A stretch of DNA of 64,000 nucleotides from Celerinatantimonas yamalensis (GCF_046054155.1 NZ_JBEQCT010000008.1:62001-126000), one strand, 5' to 3'. Positions 18,656 through 28,055 are shown, counted from the stretch's first letter. The notes: generated by a model from the sequence alone, not told the origin. Translations and numbers: made by a program.

Positions 18656-19123
18656 CTACTTAATCACTTGCATGACGTTGATCATCTCAAGCGCACTTAA
18701 AGCCGCCTCAGTACCTTTATTACCACCTTTAGTGCCAGCACGTTCAATCGCCTGCTCGATCGATTCGGTGGTTAACACACCAAACGCAATCGGCACATTA
18801 TACTCGAGCATAATATGACCTAACCCTTTATGGCATTCATTGGCAACTAATTCAAAATGGTACGTTCCGCCTCGAATAACTGTGCCTAATGAAATTAGCG
18901 CATCAAACTTGCCAGATTTAGCCAATTGTTGTGCCACTAGCGGAATTTCTACCGCACCAGGCACTTTGACAACCGTAATATTTTCATCTTTCACTTGCCC
19001 TTGGCGTTTCAGTGTATCTACCGCCCCGGCCAATAAACTATCATTAATAAAACTATTAAAACGGGCGATCACAATAGCTATTTTAGCTTCAGGTGCAGGT
19101 ACCACCCCTTCGATTACATTCAT
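18656..19123 (-). CDS. ribH: 6,7-dimethyl-8-ribityllumazine synthase
   Basis: Joins the ribitylaminouracil with dihydroxybutanone phosphate to form lumazine, the penultimate step of riboflavin synthesis. It has 155 residues, with IVIARFNSFINDSLL (substrate-binding Phe and Asn), VPGAVEIPL, and GTVIRGGTYHFE followed by the catalytic His region. It lies 69 bases after ribBX, the widest gap inside the rib cluster. Confidence 0.96.
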   Translation of the reverse strand: MNVIEGVVPAPEAKIAIVIARFNSFINDSLLAGAVDTLKRQGQVKDENITVVKVPGAVEIPLVAQQLAKSGKFDALISLGTVIRGGTYHFELVANECHKGLGHIMLEYNVPIAFGVLTTESIEQAIERAGTKGGNKGTEAALSALEMINVMQVIK

Positions 19124-19192
19124 ATCTCACCCTAATTTTTGATGATATGGAAAAAAGCGCGCTATTCTAACACACTCCGAAATGGTTGTAAG

Positions 19193-20302
19193 TTAACGAC
19201 TGATGATCTCAACCACCTCTAACCCAAATCCGGACAGGGCATGATAGCGCTTTGGAACGCTCATTAAGCGCATTTTTTGCACGCCTTGAGCGGCAAGAAT
19301 TTGTGAGCCGACACCGACATTACGCGAGGCACATTGTTGCTGTTTCGCTTTGATAGTTTGCCCTGCATCTTCTTGGGCATAGCGCTCCAATCGACTTAAT
19401 AGTGCTTGATGGGGGTCATCTTCATTAATCACCACTAAGACCCCACCTTCATCGCCTAAGCGTTGCAACGCACTACCCAGTGGCCAGCTCATCTGTCCAT
19501 CACGGGTACTACCGAGCAGATCAAAGAGCGGATCATGCAGATGAACACGCACCAGAGTCGGTTCATTGGCATCGATGTTCCCACTGCGCAGTGCATAATG
19601 AATTTGCCCGGCCACTTTGTCACGATAGGTCGTCATGACAAATTCACCATAGTGCGTCGGGAGCTGGCACTGCGATAACTCTTCAATTGTGGTTTCACGA
19701 GTGTTGCGATACTCAATCAGATCAGCAATAGTCCCAAGCTTGATATCATGTTCAGCACAGAACTTTTCTAGATCAGGGCGGCGCGCCATCGAACCATCCT
19801 CATTGAGAATTTCAACGATTGCCGCAGCTGGCTCACAGTCTGCCAAACGAGCTAAATCAACCCCTGCTTCGGTGTGCCCAGCTCGGCTTAACACACCACC
19901 ATCACGAGCCATCACTGGGAAGATATGACCAGGCATCACAATATCATCAGACGTTGCATTTTCACCTACCGCTGCCAATATTGTCGCCGCGCGATCGGCC
20001 GCTGAAATCCCTGTTGTCACACCTTGCGCCGCTTCAATTGAAACAGTAAAAGCGGTTGCGAAGCGCTCGCCATTATGGCTTACCATTAATGGCAGCTGTA
20101 GCTGTTGGCAACGCTCTGGCGTTAAAGTCAAACAAATTAACCCCCGCCCATAACGCGCCATAAAGTTAATCGCTGCCGGCGTTACTTTATCAGCGGCAAT
20201 GATCAGATCGCCCTCATTCTCACGATCTTCATCATCCATCAAAACTACAAATTTACCGGCAGCAATGTCGTCGATAATCTCTTCTATAGAACTTAATGCC
20301 AT
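19193..20302 (-). CDS. DHBP synthase fused to a degenerate GTP cyclohydrolase II-like domain (RibBX type)
   Basis: The N-terminal half (about 1-205) is an intact 3,4-dihydroxy-2-butanone 4-phosphate synthase with DDEDRENEGDLI, FMARYGRGLICL and HTEAGVDLARL. The C-terminal half aligns with GTP cyclohydrolase II but lacks the three zinc-binding cysteines: the E. coli RibA SEC and RCDCG positions are replaced by HLHDPLFDLLGS. The same architecture is known as RibBX in Shewanella and other Proteobacteria, where the second domain lacks cyclohydrolase activity. A separate ribA is therefore expected elsewhere. It lies 3 bases after ribE. Confidence 0.9.
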   Translation of the reverse strand: MALSSIEEIIDDIAAGKFVVLMDDEDRENEGDLIIAADKVTPAAINFMARYGRGLICLTLTPERCQQLQLPLMVSHNGERFATAFTVSIEAAQGVTTGISAADRAATILAAVGENATSDDIVMPGHIFPVMARDGGVLSRAGHTEAGVDLARLADCEPAAAIVEILNEDGSMARRPDLEKFCAEHDIKLGTIADLIEYRNTRETTIEELSQCQLPTHYGEFVMTTYRDKVAGQIHYALRSGNIDANEPTLVRVHLHDPLFDLLGSTRDGQMSWPLGSALQRLGDEGGVLVVINEDDPHQALLSRLERYAQEDAGQTIKAKQQQCASRNVGVGSQILAAQGVQKMRLMSVPKRYHALSGFGLEVVEIISR

Positions 20303-20305
20303 CTT

Positions 20306-20974
20306 TTACCCTCTCGATACCGATAAAAATCCAAATTCAGCCAATTTGTCATGGGTGAGTCCAGATGTTGACCTATCAGTCTTCTCCGGCATCACCAATC
20401 GTTCTAAATAGCGCGCCACTACATCAACTTCAATATTTACAACCCGTCCCACCTGCCATTCATTCATTGTCGTTTGCGCGCTAGTGTGGGGAATAATTGT
20501 TACACGCAGCTGATCATCTTGTAGTTGGTTGACAGTAAGACTAATACCATCAACGGTCAGCGAGCCTTTTTCAGCAATATAACGTGCTAAATCAGCAGGA
20601 TATTTCAACCAAACATCTACCGCTTGGCCTTGACGCTGCATTTGCGTAATTTGAGCCAGTCCATCGACATGCCCGCTCACCATATGACCACCAAATCGGC
20701 CATTGGCCACCATGGCTTTTTCTAAATTCACCCACGCACCTATTTTTAACTTTCCTAGGCTGCTGCGAGAAAGAGTTTCATAGGAAACATCTGCGCGAAA
20801 AAAATCTGCACTAAATTCAACCACCGTTAAACAAACACCATTAACCGCGATACTATCACCTAGCTGCACGTCAGCCATCGATAGCTGACCCGTTTGCAAC
20901 GTTAGTTGCACATCAGGGCCGCACCGTTTAATCGACTGCACTCGCCCGAGCGCCTCTACGATTCCTGTAAACAT
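20306..20974 (-). CDS. ribE: Riboflavin synthase alpha subunit
   Basis: Dismutates two lumazine molecules into riboflavin and the pyrimidine intermediate. It has 222 residues in two homologous beta-barrels: MFTGIVEALG, then GDSIAVNGVCLTV in repeat one and KGSLTVDGISLTVN in repeat two. The ATG lies 19 bases inside the end of ribD and has AAAGAGG upstream, so the two are coupled. In E. coli the same gene is called ribC or ribE. Confidence 0.95.
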   Translation of the reverse strand: MFTGIVEALGRVQSIKRCGPDVQLTLQTGQLSMADVQLGDSIAVNGVCLTVVEFSADFFRADVSYETLSRSSLGKLKIGAWVNLEKAMVANGRFGGHMVSGHVDGLAQITQMQRQGQAVDVWLKYPADLARYIAEKGSLTVDGISLTVNQLQDDQLRVTIIPHTSAQTTMNEWQVGRVVNIEVDVVARYLERLVMPEKTDRSTSGLTHDKLAEFGFLSVSRG

Positions 20975-22086
20975 GAGTTCGCCTCTTTGGGCTGATAAAT
21001 ATATTTTAAATCATCACCGATGCGCCGCTGCTCAATTAATCGCCAACGCGTCGCTTGACTAAGTTCGCTCAGCTCATGGGTCACAGCCATCTCCCGAGCA
21101 TGACACCCAAGCGACAATGAAGCTTGATAGATCACTAGTTCATCCACAAGCCCTGCCTCAAGTAGCGCACCACTAAACGTTGCGCCAGCTTCAACCCATA
21201 AATCATTAATTTGCTCAGCGGCCAAAACGCTTAAGACCTGTGCTAGCCAGTTCTCACAGGCCGGAATCACTAAACTCTGGCCCAGTGTTCTTAGTGCAGG
21301 TTTATCCACCACATGAATAATCAGACCAGGCAGACTGAATAATCGCTCTTGGCCAGTTAATTGCTGACGACGATCAATAATCACACGGACTGGTTGGCGA
21401 ATAGGTTCAGGCAGTTTGATGGATGCACTCAGCTGAGTTAGGCGTACATTGAGTGAAGCATCATCAGCAATCACTGTTTCAGCAGTGGATAAAATCGCAT
21501 GACTTTGAGCCCGCTCTTTTTGCACATCTTGACGGGATAAAGGAGAGGTGATCCACTGACTTTGGCCATTCGCTAATGCGGTGCGACCATCTAGGGACAC
21601 CGCAATTTTTAGTCGCACTCGAGGACGGTTTACACGCATTCTCATTAAAAAGCCAGCGTTAAGACGCTCTGCCTGAACGGCAAGCAGTCCACTTTTAACA
21701 CTCACACCAGCCGCTTGCAACATCGTCATTCCGCCGCCAGCCACTTGGGGGTTTGGGTCTCGCATCGCCATAACCACTGTTGCTATTTCCGCTTCAATCA
21801 ACGCTTTGGCGCAAGGCGGTGTCCGTCCATAATGACAACATGGCTCTAAGCTGACATAACAACTTGCCCCAGATAATGAATGACCTTTTGCCAGAGCATC
21901 TTGCATCGCATTAATTTCAGCATGCGGCTCACCCGCTCGCAGGTGATAGCCTTCGCCAATGATCTGCCCAGCTTTAACCAAAACACAGCCCACATTGGGA
22001 TTGGGAGCCGAACTAAAGCGGCCCTTAGCAGCCAATTGCAACGCCCTTGCCATATAGGCGTAGTCTTGCGCTGAAAAATCCGACAT
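20956..22086 (-). CDS. ribD: Bifunctional riboflavin deaminase/reductase RibD
   Basis: The N-terminal deaminase domain (1-145) has the zinc motif HAEINA and PCCHYGRTPPC; the C-terminal reductase domain contains RVRLKIAVSLDGRTA and the WVEAGATFSGALLEAGLVDE segment. It has 376 residues from the ATG at 22086, which has AGAGGA 4-5 bases upstream and the family-like N-terminus; a TTG 15 bases upstream is less likely. It follows nrdR by 11 bases, the common proteobacterial order. Confidence 0.95.
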   Translation of the reverse strand: MSDFSAQDYAYMARALQLAAKGRFSSAPNPNVGCVLVKAGQIIGEGYHLRAGEPHAEINAMQDALAKGHSLSGASCYVSLEPCCHYGRTPPCAKALIEAEIATVVMAMRDPNPQVAGGGMTMLQAAGVSVKSGLLAVQAERLNAGFLMRMRVNRPRVRLKIAVSLDGRTALANGQSQWITSPLSRQDVQKERAQSHAILSTAETVIADDASLNVRLTQLSASIKLPEPIRQPVRVIIDRRQQLTGQERLFSLPGLIIHVVDKPALRTLGQSLVIPACENWLAQVLSVLAAEQINDLWVEAGATFSGALLEAGLVDELVIYQASLSLGCHAREMAVTHELSELSQATRWRLIEQRRIGDDLKYIYQPKEANSCLQES

Positions 22087-22097
22087 AGCGTCCTCTT

Positions 22098-22550
22098 TCA
22101 AAGGTTTTCTAATCGAGCAATTTCTTCACCAAATTCGCGAATATCTTCAAAAGCTCGATACACCGAAGCAAAGCGAATATAAGCGACTTTATCAAGTTTT
22201 TTCAGCGCTTCCATCACCAGATGGCCAATCAGCTTGGCCTCTACTTCGCGCTCACCGGTTGCTCGCAATTGCGATTTAATATGATTAATCCCCTCTTCAA
22301 TTGCTTCCACACTCACAGGGCGTTTTTCCAACGCTCGCGCCATTCCCGCTCGCATTTTATCTTCATTGAAAGGTTCACGAGAGCCATTACTTTTGACGAC
22401 TTTAGGCATCACTAATTCGGCAGCTTCAAATGTGGTGAATCGCTCATGGCATTGCAAACATTCACGACGACGTCGCACCTGATGACCTTCACTCACTAAA
22501 CGTGAGTCGATCACTTTCGTATCATTGGTATTACAAAATGGACAACGCAC
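22098..22550 (-). CDS. nrdR: Transcriptional repressor NrdR
   Basis: Zinc-ribbon and ATP-cone repressor of ribonucleotide reductase operons. The zinc ribbon starts at once with RCPFCNTN and continues to CLQCHERFTTFE; the ATP-cone follows (VVKSNGSREPFNEDKMRAGM). Family members begin with a single residue before CPFC, which favours the GTG at 22550 and a 150-residue product (E. coli 149). An ATG at 22586, with AGGT upstream, would add 12 residues and cannot be excluded. It heads the rib-nusB-thiL-pgpA run. Confidence 0.9.
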   Translation of the reverse strand: MRCPFCNTNDTKVIDSRLVSEGHQVRRRRECLQCHERFTTFEAAELVMPKVVKSNGSREPFNEDKMRAGMARALEKRPVSVEAIEEGINHIKSQLRATGEREVEAKLIGHLVMEALKKLDKVAYIRFASVYRAFEDIREFGEEIARLENL

Positions 22551-22872
22551 GGGAGATCTCGATATATAATGACAGTCAATGCTCATATTTTACCTAGAAA
22601 TCACGCTAACTGTCGACGTTTACCCTATTTTTCTCCCCAAACAACCAAAGATTGGATGCTACAGGAACTCTGCGACACATTAATTTAGCTTTTTTATAGT
22701 TTTTTACCGTTAAGTAAAATAAAACTGAACAATGTATTTAGTTTACCGCAGCTTGTGCTGGATCTATTTTTTTGTCAGATTTAAGGCCTTAAATAACAAC
22801 TATTCAGCAATACGCTGAAATTGACAATAGGCAAGCTCACAGCAACTTTAATGAGTGCCTTAAGAGGTTTTT

Positions 22873-23313
22873 ATGTCATTGATACAAAAAATATTATCAA
22901 GTAATGCTGGATTTGCACCCCTCATTTTGCGCTTGCCTGTTGGCATTATTTTTATGGCTCATGGGAGCCAAAAATTATTTGGTTGGTTTGGTGGCTATGG
23001 ACTCGCTGGCACAGCGAAATTTATGGCATCTATTGGATTGGAACCTGGATTGCTAATGGCGTCCCTATCAGGAAGCGCTGAATTTTTTGGTGGTTTACTG
23101 TTATTTATTGGATTATTAACTCGCCCGGCTGCAGTATTTGCTGGATTTACTATGTTAGTTGCGATCTTCTCTGTTCATATCAGCCATGGTTTGTTTTTAT
23201 CAAATGGTGGATTTGAATATGCTTTAGCTTTGTGCGCTGCCTGCGCCTCACTGTTAGTATCTGGCTCTGGGCGCTGCGGCATTGACCAACGCTTCAACAA
23301 CCATTCATTTTAA
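22873..23313 (+). CDS. DoxX family membrane protein
   Basis: Small four-helix membrane protein of 146 residues. The motif RLPVGIIFMAHGSQKLFGWFGG followed by a Gly-rich helix is the DoxX signature (split here for brevity). Members have varied or unknown roles in membrane redox and oxidative stress; the exact function is not evident. GAGG lies before the ATG. It is monocistronic with its own strong terminator at 23329-23366. Confidence 0.85.
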   Translation: MSLIQKILSSNAGFAPLILRLPVGIIFMAHGSQKLFGWFGGYGLAGTAKFMASIGLEPGLLMASLSGSAEFFGGLLLFIGLLTRPAAVFAGFTMLVAIFSVHISHGLFLSNGGFEYALALCAACASLLVSGSGRCGIDQRFNNHSF

Positions 23314-23328
23314 ATTTAGCTAATTGCG

Positions 23329-23366
23329 AAAACCCCATGACAGCAATTAAGCCATCATGGGGTTTT
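23329..23366 (+). terminator. Terminator of the doxX-family gene
   Basis: Perfect 12-bp stem AAAACCCCATGA (23329-23340) with TCATGGGGTTTT (23355-23366) and a 14-base loop. It starts 15 bases after the stop; the T-tract forms the 3' arm. Confidence 0.82.
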
Positions 23367-23687
23367 AAACATCGTTTTTTACCGGCCTGCACAAACTAGT
23401 AAATAGTACTGATAATACTGACCTATTCACGAGCAACGAGATTGCACCATAATTTGCGCGTCAAAAAGCGGCTCGTAGCGGCAACCCGCTCCTCCTAGAA
23501 AGCTCTTTTAATATAAAACCGTCTCAGTTATATTTTTTATGGTAGCGACGACAAAACAGTTCTAACGATATTTTCAATGACAACGAGCTATCCAAACCTC
23601 TAGCGATACGTCAACAGGCTCAAGCTATACGCCATACCCAATGCTTATGGAATACAGACAAAGAGTCCGTCAAATAGCCAGCCATAA
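23367..23687. other. Spacer between the doxX-family gene and glyA
   Basis: This convergent spacer holds no reading frame I can support. One weak hairpin (AGCGG-CAAC-CCGCT) lies near 23480. Otherwise I see nothing in it apart from the two terminators at its borders. Confidence 0.4.
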
Positions 23688-23715
23688 AAAAGCACAACCC
23701 ATAGGCTGTGCTTTT
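23684..23715 (-). terminator. Terminator of glyA
   Basis: On the minus strand AAAAGCACA (23715-23707) pairs with TGTGCTTTT (23696-23688), followed by further T residues. It begins about 22 bases after the glyA stop: a classic intrinsic terminator. Confidence 0.87.
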
Positions 23716-23737
23716 ATCAGTTAAAACCTAAAAAGAT

Positions 23738-24991
23738 TTAAGCATAAACTGGGAAACGCTTGCAAAGCTCAATAACTTTGGCTTTCACTGCAGCAATATT
23801 TTGCTCATTGTTCAGATCATCTAACACATCACAGATCAAACCCGTTAGGTATTTAGCTTCTTCAACACCAAAACCACGACGCGTCATCGCTGGCGTTCCG
23901 ATACGCAGACCCGAGGTCACAAAAGGTGAACGCGGATCGTTAGGTACTGAGTTCTTGTTGACCGTGATATTAGCGCGGCCAAGAGCTGCATCCGCATCTT
24001 TACCCGTAATATCTTTATCGATGAGATCCAGTAAGAACAGATGGTTTTGAGTACCATTAGAAACAACCTTATAGCCACGAGCTTGGAGTACTTCCACCAT
24101 GGCTTTCGCGTTATCCAATACGCCTTGCTGATAAACTTTAAACTCAGGTTCCATGGCCTCTTTGAACGCAACTGCTTTGGCTGCAATGACATGCATCAAT
24201 GGGCCACCTTGACCACCAGGGAACACAGCCGAGTTGAGTTTTTTCTCAATTTCTGGGTTAGCTTTGGCTAGAATCAATCCGCCGCGAGGCCCTGCCAGAG
24301 TTTTGTGGGTCGTGGTGGTGGTTACATCAGCAATTTGCACTGGGTTCGGATAAAGCCCCGCGGCCACAAGCCCAGCAACATGCGCCATATCAACGAACAA
24401 ATAAGCACCTACTGAATCAGCAATATCTCGAAAACGCTGCCAATCAATCACGCCAGAATAAGCTGAGAATCCGGCGATGATCATCTTCGGTTGATGTTCT
24501 TTGGCCAGCGCTTCTACCTGCTCATAATCAAGCTCACCCGTATCGGATTTAATACCGTATTGAACCGCATTGTATATTTTACCTGAGAAACTAACACTTG
24601 CGCCGTGAGTTAAGTGTCCGCCATGCGCTAAACTCATGCCCAATACAGTATCGCCCGGATTCAGCAATGCTTGGAATACCGCGGCATTTGCTTGTGAGCC
24701 AGAATGCGGTTGTACGTTTGCATAATCAGCATTAAACAACTGTTTAGCGCGTTCAATCGCCAGCGTTTCAACGACATCGACATGTTCACAGCCGCCATAG
24801 TAGCGTTTGCCAGGATAACCTTCTGCGTACTTATTGGTTAACTGGGAGCCTTGCGCCTGCATTACGCGTGGGCTGGTGTAGTTTTCTGAAGCAATTAGTT
24901 CAACGTGTTCTTCCTGACGGCTGACTTCTGCAGACATTGCCTGCCATAAATCGGCATCATAATCGGCAATATTCATATCGCGCTTAAGCAT
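23738..24991 (-). CDS. glyA: Serine hydroxymethyltransferase
   Basis: PLP enzyme interconverting serine and glycine with tetrahydrofolate, the main source of one-carbon units. Its 417 residues equal the E. coli enzyme in length. The PLP lysine is in TTTTHKTLAGPRGG, with HGGHLTHGA and ENYTSPRVMQAQG upstream. AGGAGA lies before the ATG. It stands alone between its terminator and a 668-base spacer leading to metE. Confidence 0.97.
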   Translation of the reverse strand: MLKRDMNIADYDADLWQAMSAEVSRQEEHVELIASENYTSPRVMQAQGSQLTNKYAEGYPGKRYYGGCEHVDVVETLAIERAKQLFNADYANVQPHSGSQANAAVFQALLNPGDTVLGMSLAHGGHLTHGASVSFSGKIYNAVQYGIKSDTGELDYEQVEALAKEHQPKMIIAGFSAYSGVIDWQRFRDIADSVGAYLFVDMAHVAGLVAAGLYPNPVQIADVTTTTTHKTLAGPRGGLILAKANPEIEKKLNSAVFPGGQGGPLMHVIAAKAVAFKEAMEPEFKVYQQGVLDNAKAMVEVLQARGYKVVSNGTQNHLFLLDLIDKDITGKDADAALGRANITVNKNSVPNDPRSPFVTSGLRIGTPAMTRRGFGVEEAKYLTGLICDVLDDLNNEQNIAAVKAKVIELCKRFPVYA

Positions 24992-25659
24992 CAGTTTCTC
25001 CTGGCTCTATCAAAAATCATGGGGGATATCTCTTGCGTGAGACATTTTACAGCATCACTTCCTTGCCCAGCGACACCTTTATATCTAGAGTTACGAATGA
25101 TTCCGCAAATTGACGCTAAGCTCAACCCTTTTTAAGAAAGTTTTATGAAAAATTTGAGTATCTTGTTAATGATTATCAGCTTATTTTTCACAAACCTATC
25201 AAAGCAGCGCTAAAACACTTATAAACATCAAGTATATGTGCGGGCTACACTAAATTTGATCATGATGCCAACGTATTGATGAATAATATAATCATTCCTT
25301 TTTTTAATACCAATGGCTACTATCTAAATAAAGAGTCAATTCTGCCAAACAAACTGACCTTGTTCGTAAACACGGCGATGCTTGGGGTACGTATGCGAAC
25401 CTCGTTTTAAACGAGTGATAGCACATGCGTTTGGCAAACGTCATCGCGATACTTTACATGCATTATTGACGTTGTTATCTATCGCCCTTCAAAATCACCT
25501 GTCACAGCACAGATGATTTCAGTGTCCATGCGGCATGGCAAGCCGCTGATCTACAGCTAAAAAGATAACAACCTTGTCTCTAGCTTTTATTCAAATTGCC
25601 CGCTAACAACCGCTCCATAACTGCACTTCCCCAGCATAGTTTGCTGGGGAAACTTTTCT
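24992..25659. other. 668-base palindrome-rich spacer between glyA and metE
   Basis: The part next to glyA should hold its promoter; on the minus strand TTGCGG and GATATA lie 17 bases apart around 25060-25110, a weak match. Near 25371-25447 there are stacked palindromes: GCGATG/CATCGC outside (25375-25380, 25442-25447), CTCGTTT/AAACGAG inside (25401-25415) and CGTTTG/CAAACG (25428-25440). Minus-strand frames here are under 50 codons. A small RNA or a decayed element is possible; I recognise nothing specific. Confidence 0.4.
25627..25651 (-). terminator. Hairpin downstream of metE
   Basis: TTCCCCAGCA (25627-25636) pairs perfectly with TGCTGGGGAA (25642-25651) around a 5-base loop, 8 bases beyond the metE stop. 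No T-run follows on the minus strand, so termination strength is uncertain. Confidence 0.55.
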
Positions 25660-27951
25660 CTAATGGGCAGGCTGTTGGAATTCTTTACGCAGTTTACGAG
25701 CAACATCCACCATCACCTGCAACGACGCTAACGTCTCTGGCCAATCACGTGTTTTCAGCCCGCAGTCTGGGTTCACCCATAACCGCTCAACAGGGATTTT
25801 TTTACTAGCTAACGTTAATAGTTTCTCTATCCATTGAGGCTGAGGAACCACTGGTGAGTGAATGTCATACACACCAGGGCCAATTTCATTGGGGTAGTCA
25901 AACAATTCAAAGGCATCTAATAGCTTCATCGCTGAGCGAGAAGTTTCAATTGTGATGACATCAGCGTCCATATCTGCAATAGAGGCGATAATATCGTTAA
26001 ACTCGCTGTAGCACATATGTGTGTGGATCTGCGTGGTATCTTGCGCCACTGACGCAGTTAAACGAAACGATCGTACCGCTCGATGAAGATACTCAGGCCA
26101 TTGACTCCGCCGCAGCGGTAAACCTTCGCGAAGTGCCGGCTCGTCAATCTGGATCAGATGAATACCAGCTTGCTCAAGATCAGACACTTCATCACGAAGC
26201 GCTAAAGCGATTTGATCGGCTACATCCGCGCGTGGGAGATCGCTACGAACAAATGACCAACCTAAAATCGTTTGCGGCCCAGTTAACATGCCTTTTACGG
26301 GTTTTGTTGTGCGTGACTGAGCATATTGGCTCCAACGTACCGTCATCGGTGCAGGACGACTGACATCACCAAAAATAATAGGTGGCTTCACGCAGCGCGT
26401 TCCATAACTTTGCACCCAACCATATTGCGTCTGCGCCACGCCATTAAGTAACGGGGCAAAATACTCAACCATGTCGTTACGCTCTGGTTCGCCATGAACC
26501 AGTACGTCTAAGCCAAGCTGTTCTTGACAAGTAATCACTTCATCAATTTGGCTAGCAATGAACGTATCATAATCGGCTTGTGACAGTTGACCTTGTCGTA
26601 GAGCCGTGCGTTGTTGACGAATTGCTCGGGTTTGTGGAAAAGAACCTATCGTTGTGGTGGGCAATAAAGGTAAATTCAGCGCTTCTTTTTGCACCTTTTG
26701 ACGAATAGCATACGAATGTTGACGCGTGAAGGCCGACTCGGTTAGCGAAACGACCCGCTTGCGAATCACCGAATTGATAACCCGCGGCGATTGTACGCGC
26801 GCTTCAACCACCTGTTGGCTTTGAGCCAGCCAATGACTATCACAGTGATCAGCTCGTCCATCCACATAGTGCCCAATAGCCACTAGCTCTGAGAGTTTTT
26901 GCTTAGCAAAGCTTAACCAACTGCGAAGTTCTGAATCTAAATGCTCTTCACGTTCAATATTCACGGGGCAATGCAATAGGCTACACGAAGGTGCCAACCA
27001 TAACTGATCCCCCCATTTTTTCTGGGCAGGCTGCAACTGACTAATCCATTTTTTCATATCGGCACGCCAGACATTACGTCCATCCACAACGCCACACGAC
27101 AAAACCTTATTTTTTGGCCAGACTTGCAGCGCTTGGTTCAACTGCTCAAAGCCGCGGACCAGATCCAGATGAATACCATCAATTGGCCATGTTGCAATCT
27201 GTTCCAACGACAACGTCACGTCGCCAAAATAGCTTGTGAGGAGGAGCTTTACTGGGCTTTTGGCAAGATGTTGATAAGCACTTGCCAGCGCCTCTTGCCA
27301 TGGCTCTGAAAGCTCTAAGGTCAAAATAGGTTCATCGATTTGTACCCATTCAACACCTTTGGCAGCAATTGCATCGAACAATTGCCGATACCCCGCCAGC
27401 AGTGCTGGCAGTAGGTTCAGTTTATCGCCATTCGCTAATCGCCCCAAATAAAGAAACGTCAGTGGCCCGATCAGAACAGCTTTAATCGGGACATTGAGCC
27501 CTTTGGCTTCATCAATTTGTTCTAACAGTGGGCTATATTGTAGGGTAAAGGTTTGCTCAGCACTTAATTCAGGAACTAAGTAATGATAATTGGTATCAAA
27601 CCATTTGGTCATCTCTAATGCAGCATGATTGGTGCAACAACGACTCGCTCCGCGAGCCATTTCGAATAGCTGTTGTAATGGTGTTGTTGGCTCGCTATGG
27701 CGATGTCGTTCAGGGATTACATTAAAAGTAAGTGCTAACTGCAGAATGTGATCATACCAAGCAAAATCACCAACTGGCAGCAGTTCAATACCAGCGTCTT
27801 TTTGTATTTGCCAATTTTGCTGACGGATCTGTTTTCCAACCTCAAGCAGCTGTGTTTCACTCAGTTGTTCTTTCCAATAACTTTCAATCGCGCGCTTTAA
27901 CTGACGATCGTCACCAATACGGGGATACCCCAGATTATGTAGTGTGGTCAT
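25660..27951 (-). CDS. metE: Cobalamin-independent methionine synthase
   Basis: Transfers methyl from 5-methyltetrahydropteroyltriglutamate to homocysteine. It has 763 residues with two barrel domains; the N-terminal one starts with LHNLGYPRIGDDRQLKRAIESYW. The zinc ligands are visible in the C-terminal barrel: His and Cys in HTHMCYSEF, and Cys in NPDCGLKTR. It is divergent from metR, and three MetJ-like boxes lie 15-38 bases upstream of its start, implying repression by methionine/SAM and activation by MetR. Confidence 0.97.
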   Translation of the reverse strand: MTTLHNLGYPRIGDDRQLKRAIESYWKEQLSETQLLEVGKQIRQQNWQIQKDAGIELLPVGDFAWYDHILQLALTFNVIPERHRHSEPTTPLQQLFEMARGASRCCTNHAALEMTKWFDTNYHYLVPELSAEQTFTLQYSPLLEQIDEAKGLNVPIKAVLIGPLTFLYLGRLANGDKLNLLPALLAGYRQLFDAIAAKGVEWVQIDEPILTLELSEPWQEALASAYQHLAKSPVKLLLTSYFGDVTLSLEQIATWPIDGIHLDLVRGFEQLNQALQVWPKNKVLSCGVVDGRNVWRADMKKWISQLQPAQKKWGDQLWLAPSCSLLHCPVNIEREEHLDSELRSWLSFAKQKLSELVAIGHYVDGRADHCDSHWLAQSQQVVEARVQSPRVINSVIRKRVVSLTESAFTRQHSYAIRQKVQKEALNLPLLPTTTIGSFPQTRAIRQQRTALRQGQLSQADYDTFIASQIDEVITCQEQLGLDVLVHGEPERNDMVEYFAPLLNGVAQTQYGWVQSYGTRCVKPPIIFGDVSRPAPMTVRWSQYAQSRTTKPVKGMLTGPQTILGWSFVRSDLPRADVADQIALALRDEVSDLEQAGIHLIQIDEPALREGLPLRRSQWPEYLHRAVRSFRLTASVAQDTTQIHTHMCYSEFNDIIASIADMDADVITIETSRSAMKLLDAFELFDYPNEIGPGVYDIHSPVVPQPQWIEKLLTLASKKIPVERLWVNPDCGLKTRDWPETLASLQVMVDVARKLRKEFQQPAH

Positions 27952-27965
27952 AACTGCCCTTAAAT

Positions 27966-27989
27966 AGATGTACAGATGTTTAGATGGCT
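27966..27989 (-). promoter_or_regulatory. Three tandem MetJ-like boxes upstream of metE
   Basis: Three adjacent 8-bp units in exact register read AGATGTAC, AGATGTTT and AGATGGCT on the plus strand. On the metE strand they are AGCCATCT, AAACATCT and GTACATCT, matching the met box consensus AGACGTCT at 6, 6 and 5 of 8 positions. MetJ binds cooperatively to tandem 8-bp boxes, so the spacing is strong support. Confidence 0.72.
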
Positions 27990-28012
27990 ATAACTATGAC
28001 AGCTTGCTACTA

Positions 28013-28025
28013 TGATTAAAAATCA
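28013..28025. promoter_or_regulatory. Possible MetR site between metE and metR
   Basis: TGATTAAAAATCA is a 13-bp palindrome of the form TGA-N7-TCA. The MetR consensus is TGAA-N5-TTCA, so it matches 6 of 8 fixed positions. Its place in the divergent promoter region fits joint control of metE and metR. Confidence 0.4.
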
Positions 28026-28055
28026 ACTTTTTCATAATCAACATGAGTAAAATTA

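Noticed and set aside
22587..22872. FMN riboswitch before the rib cluster
   Set aside because: None of the conserved RFN box segments is visible upstream of nrdR-ribD or in front of ribBX.
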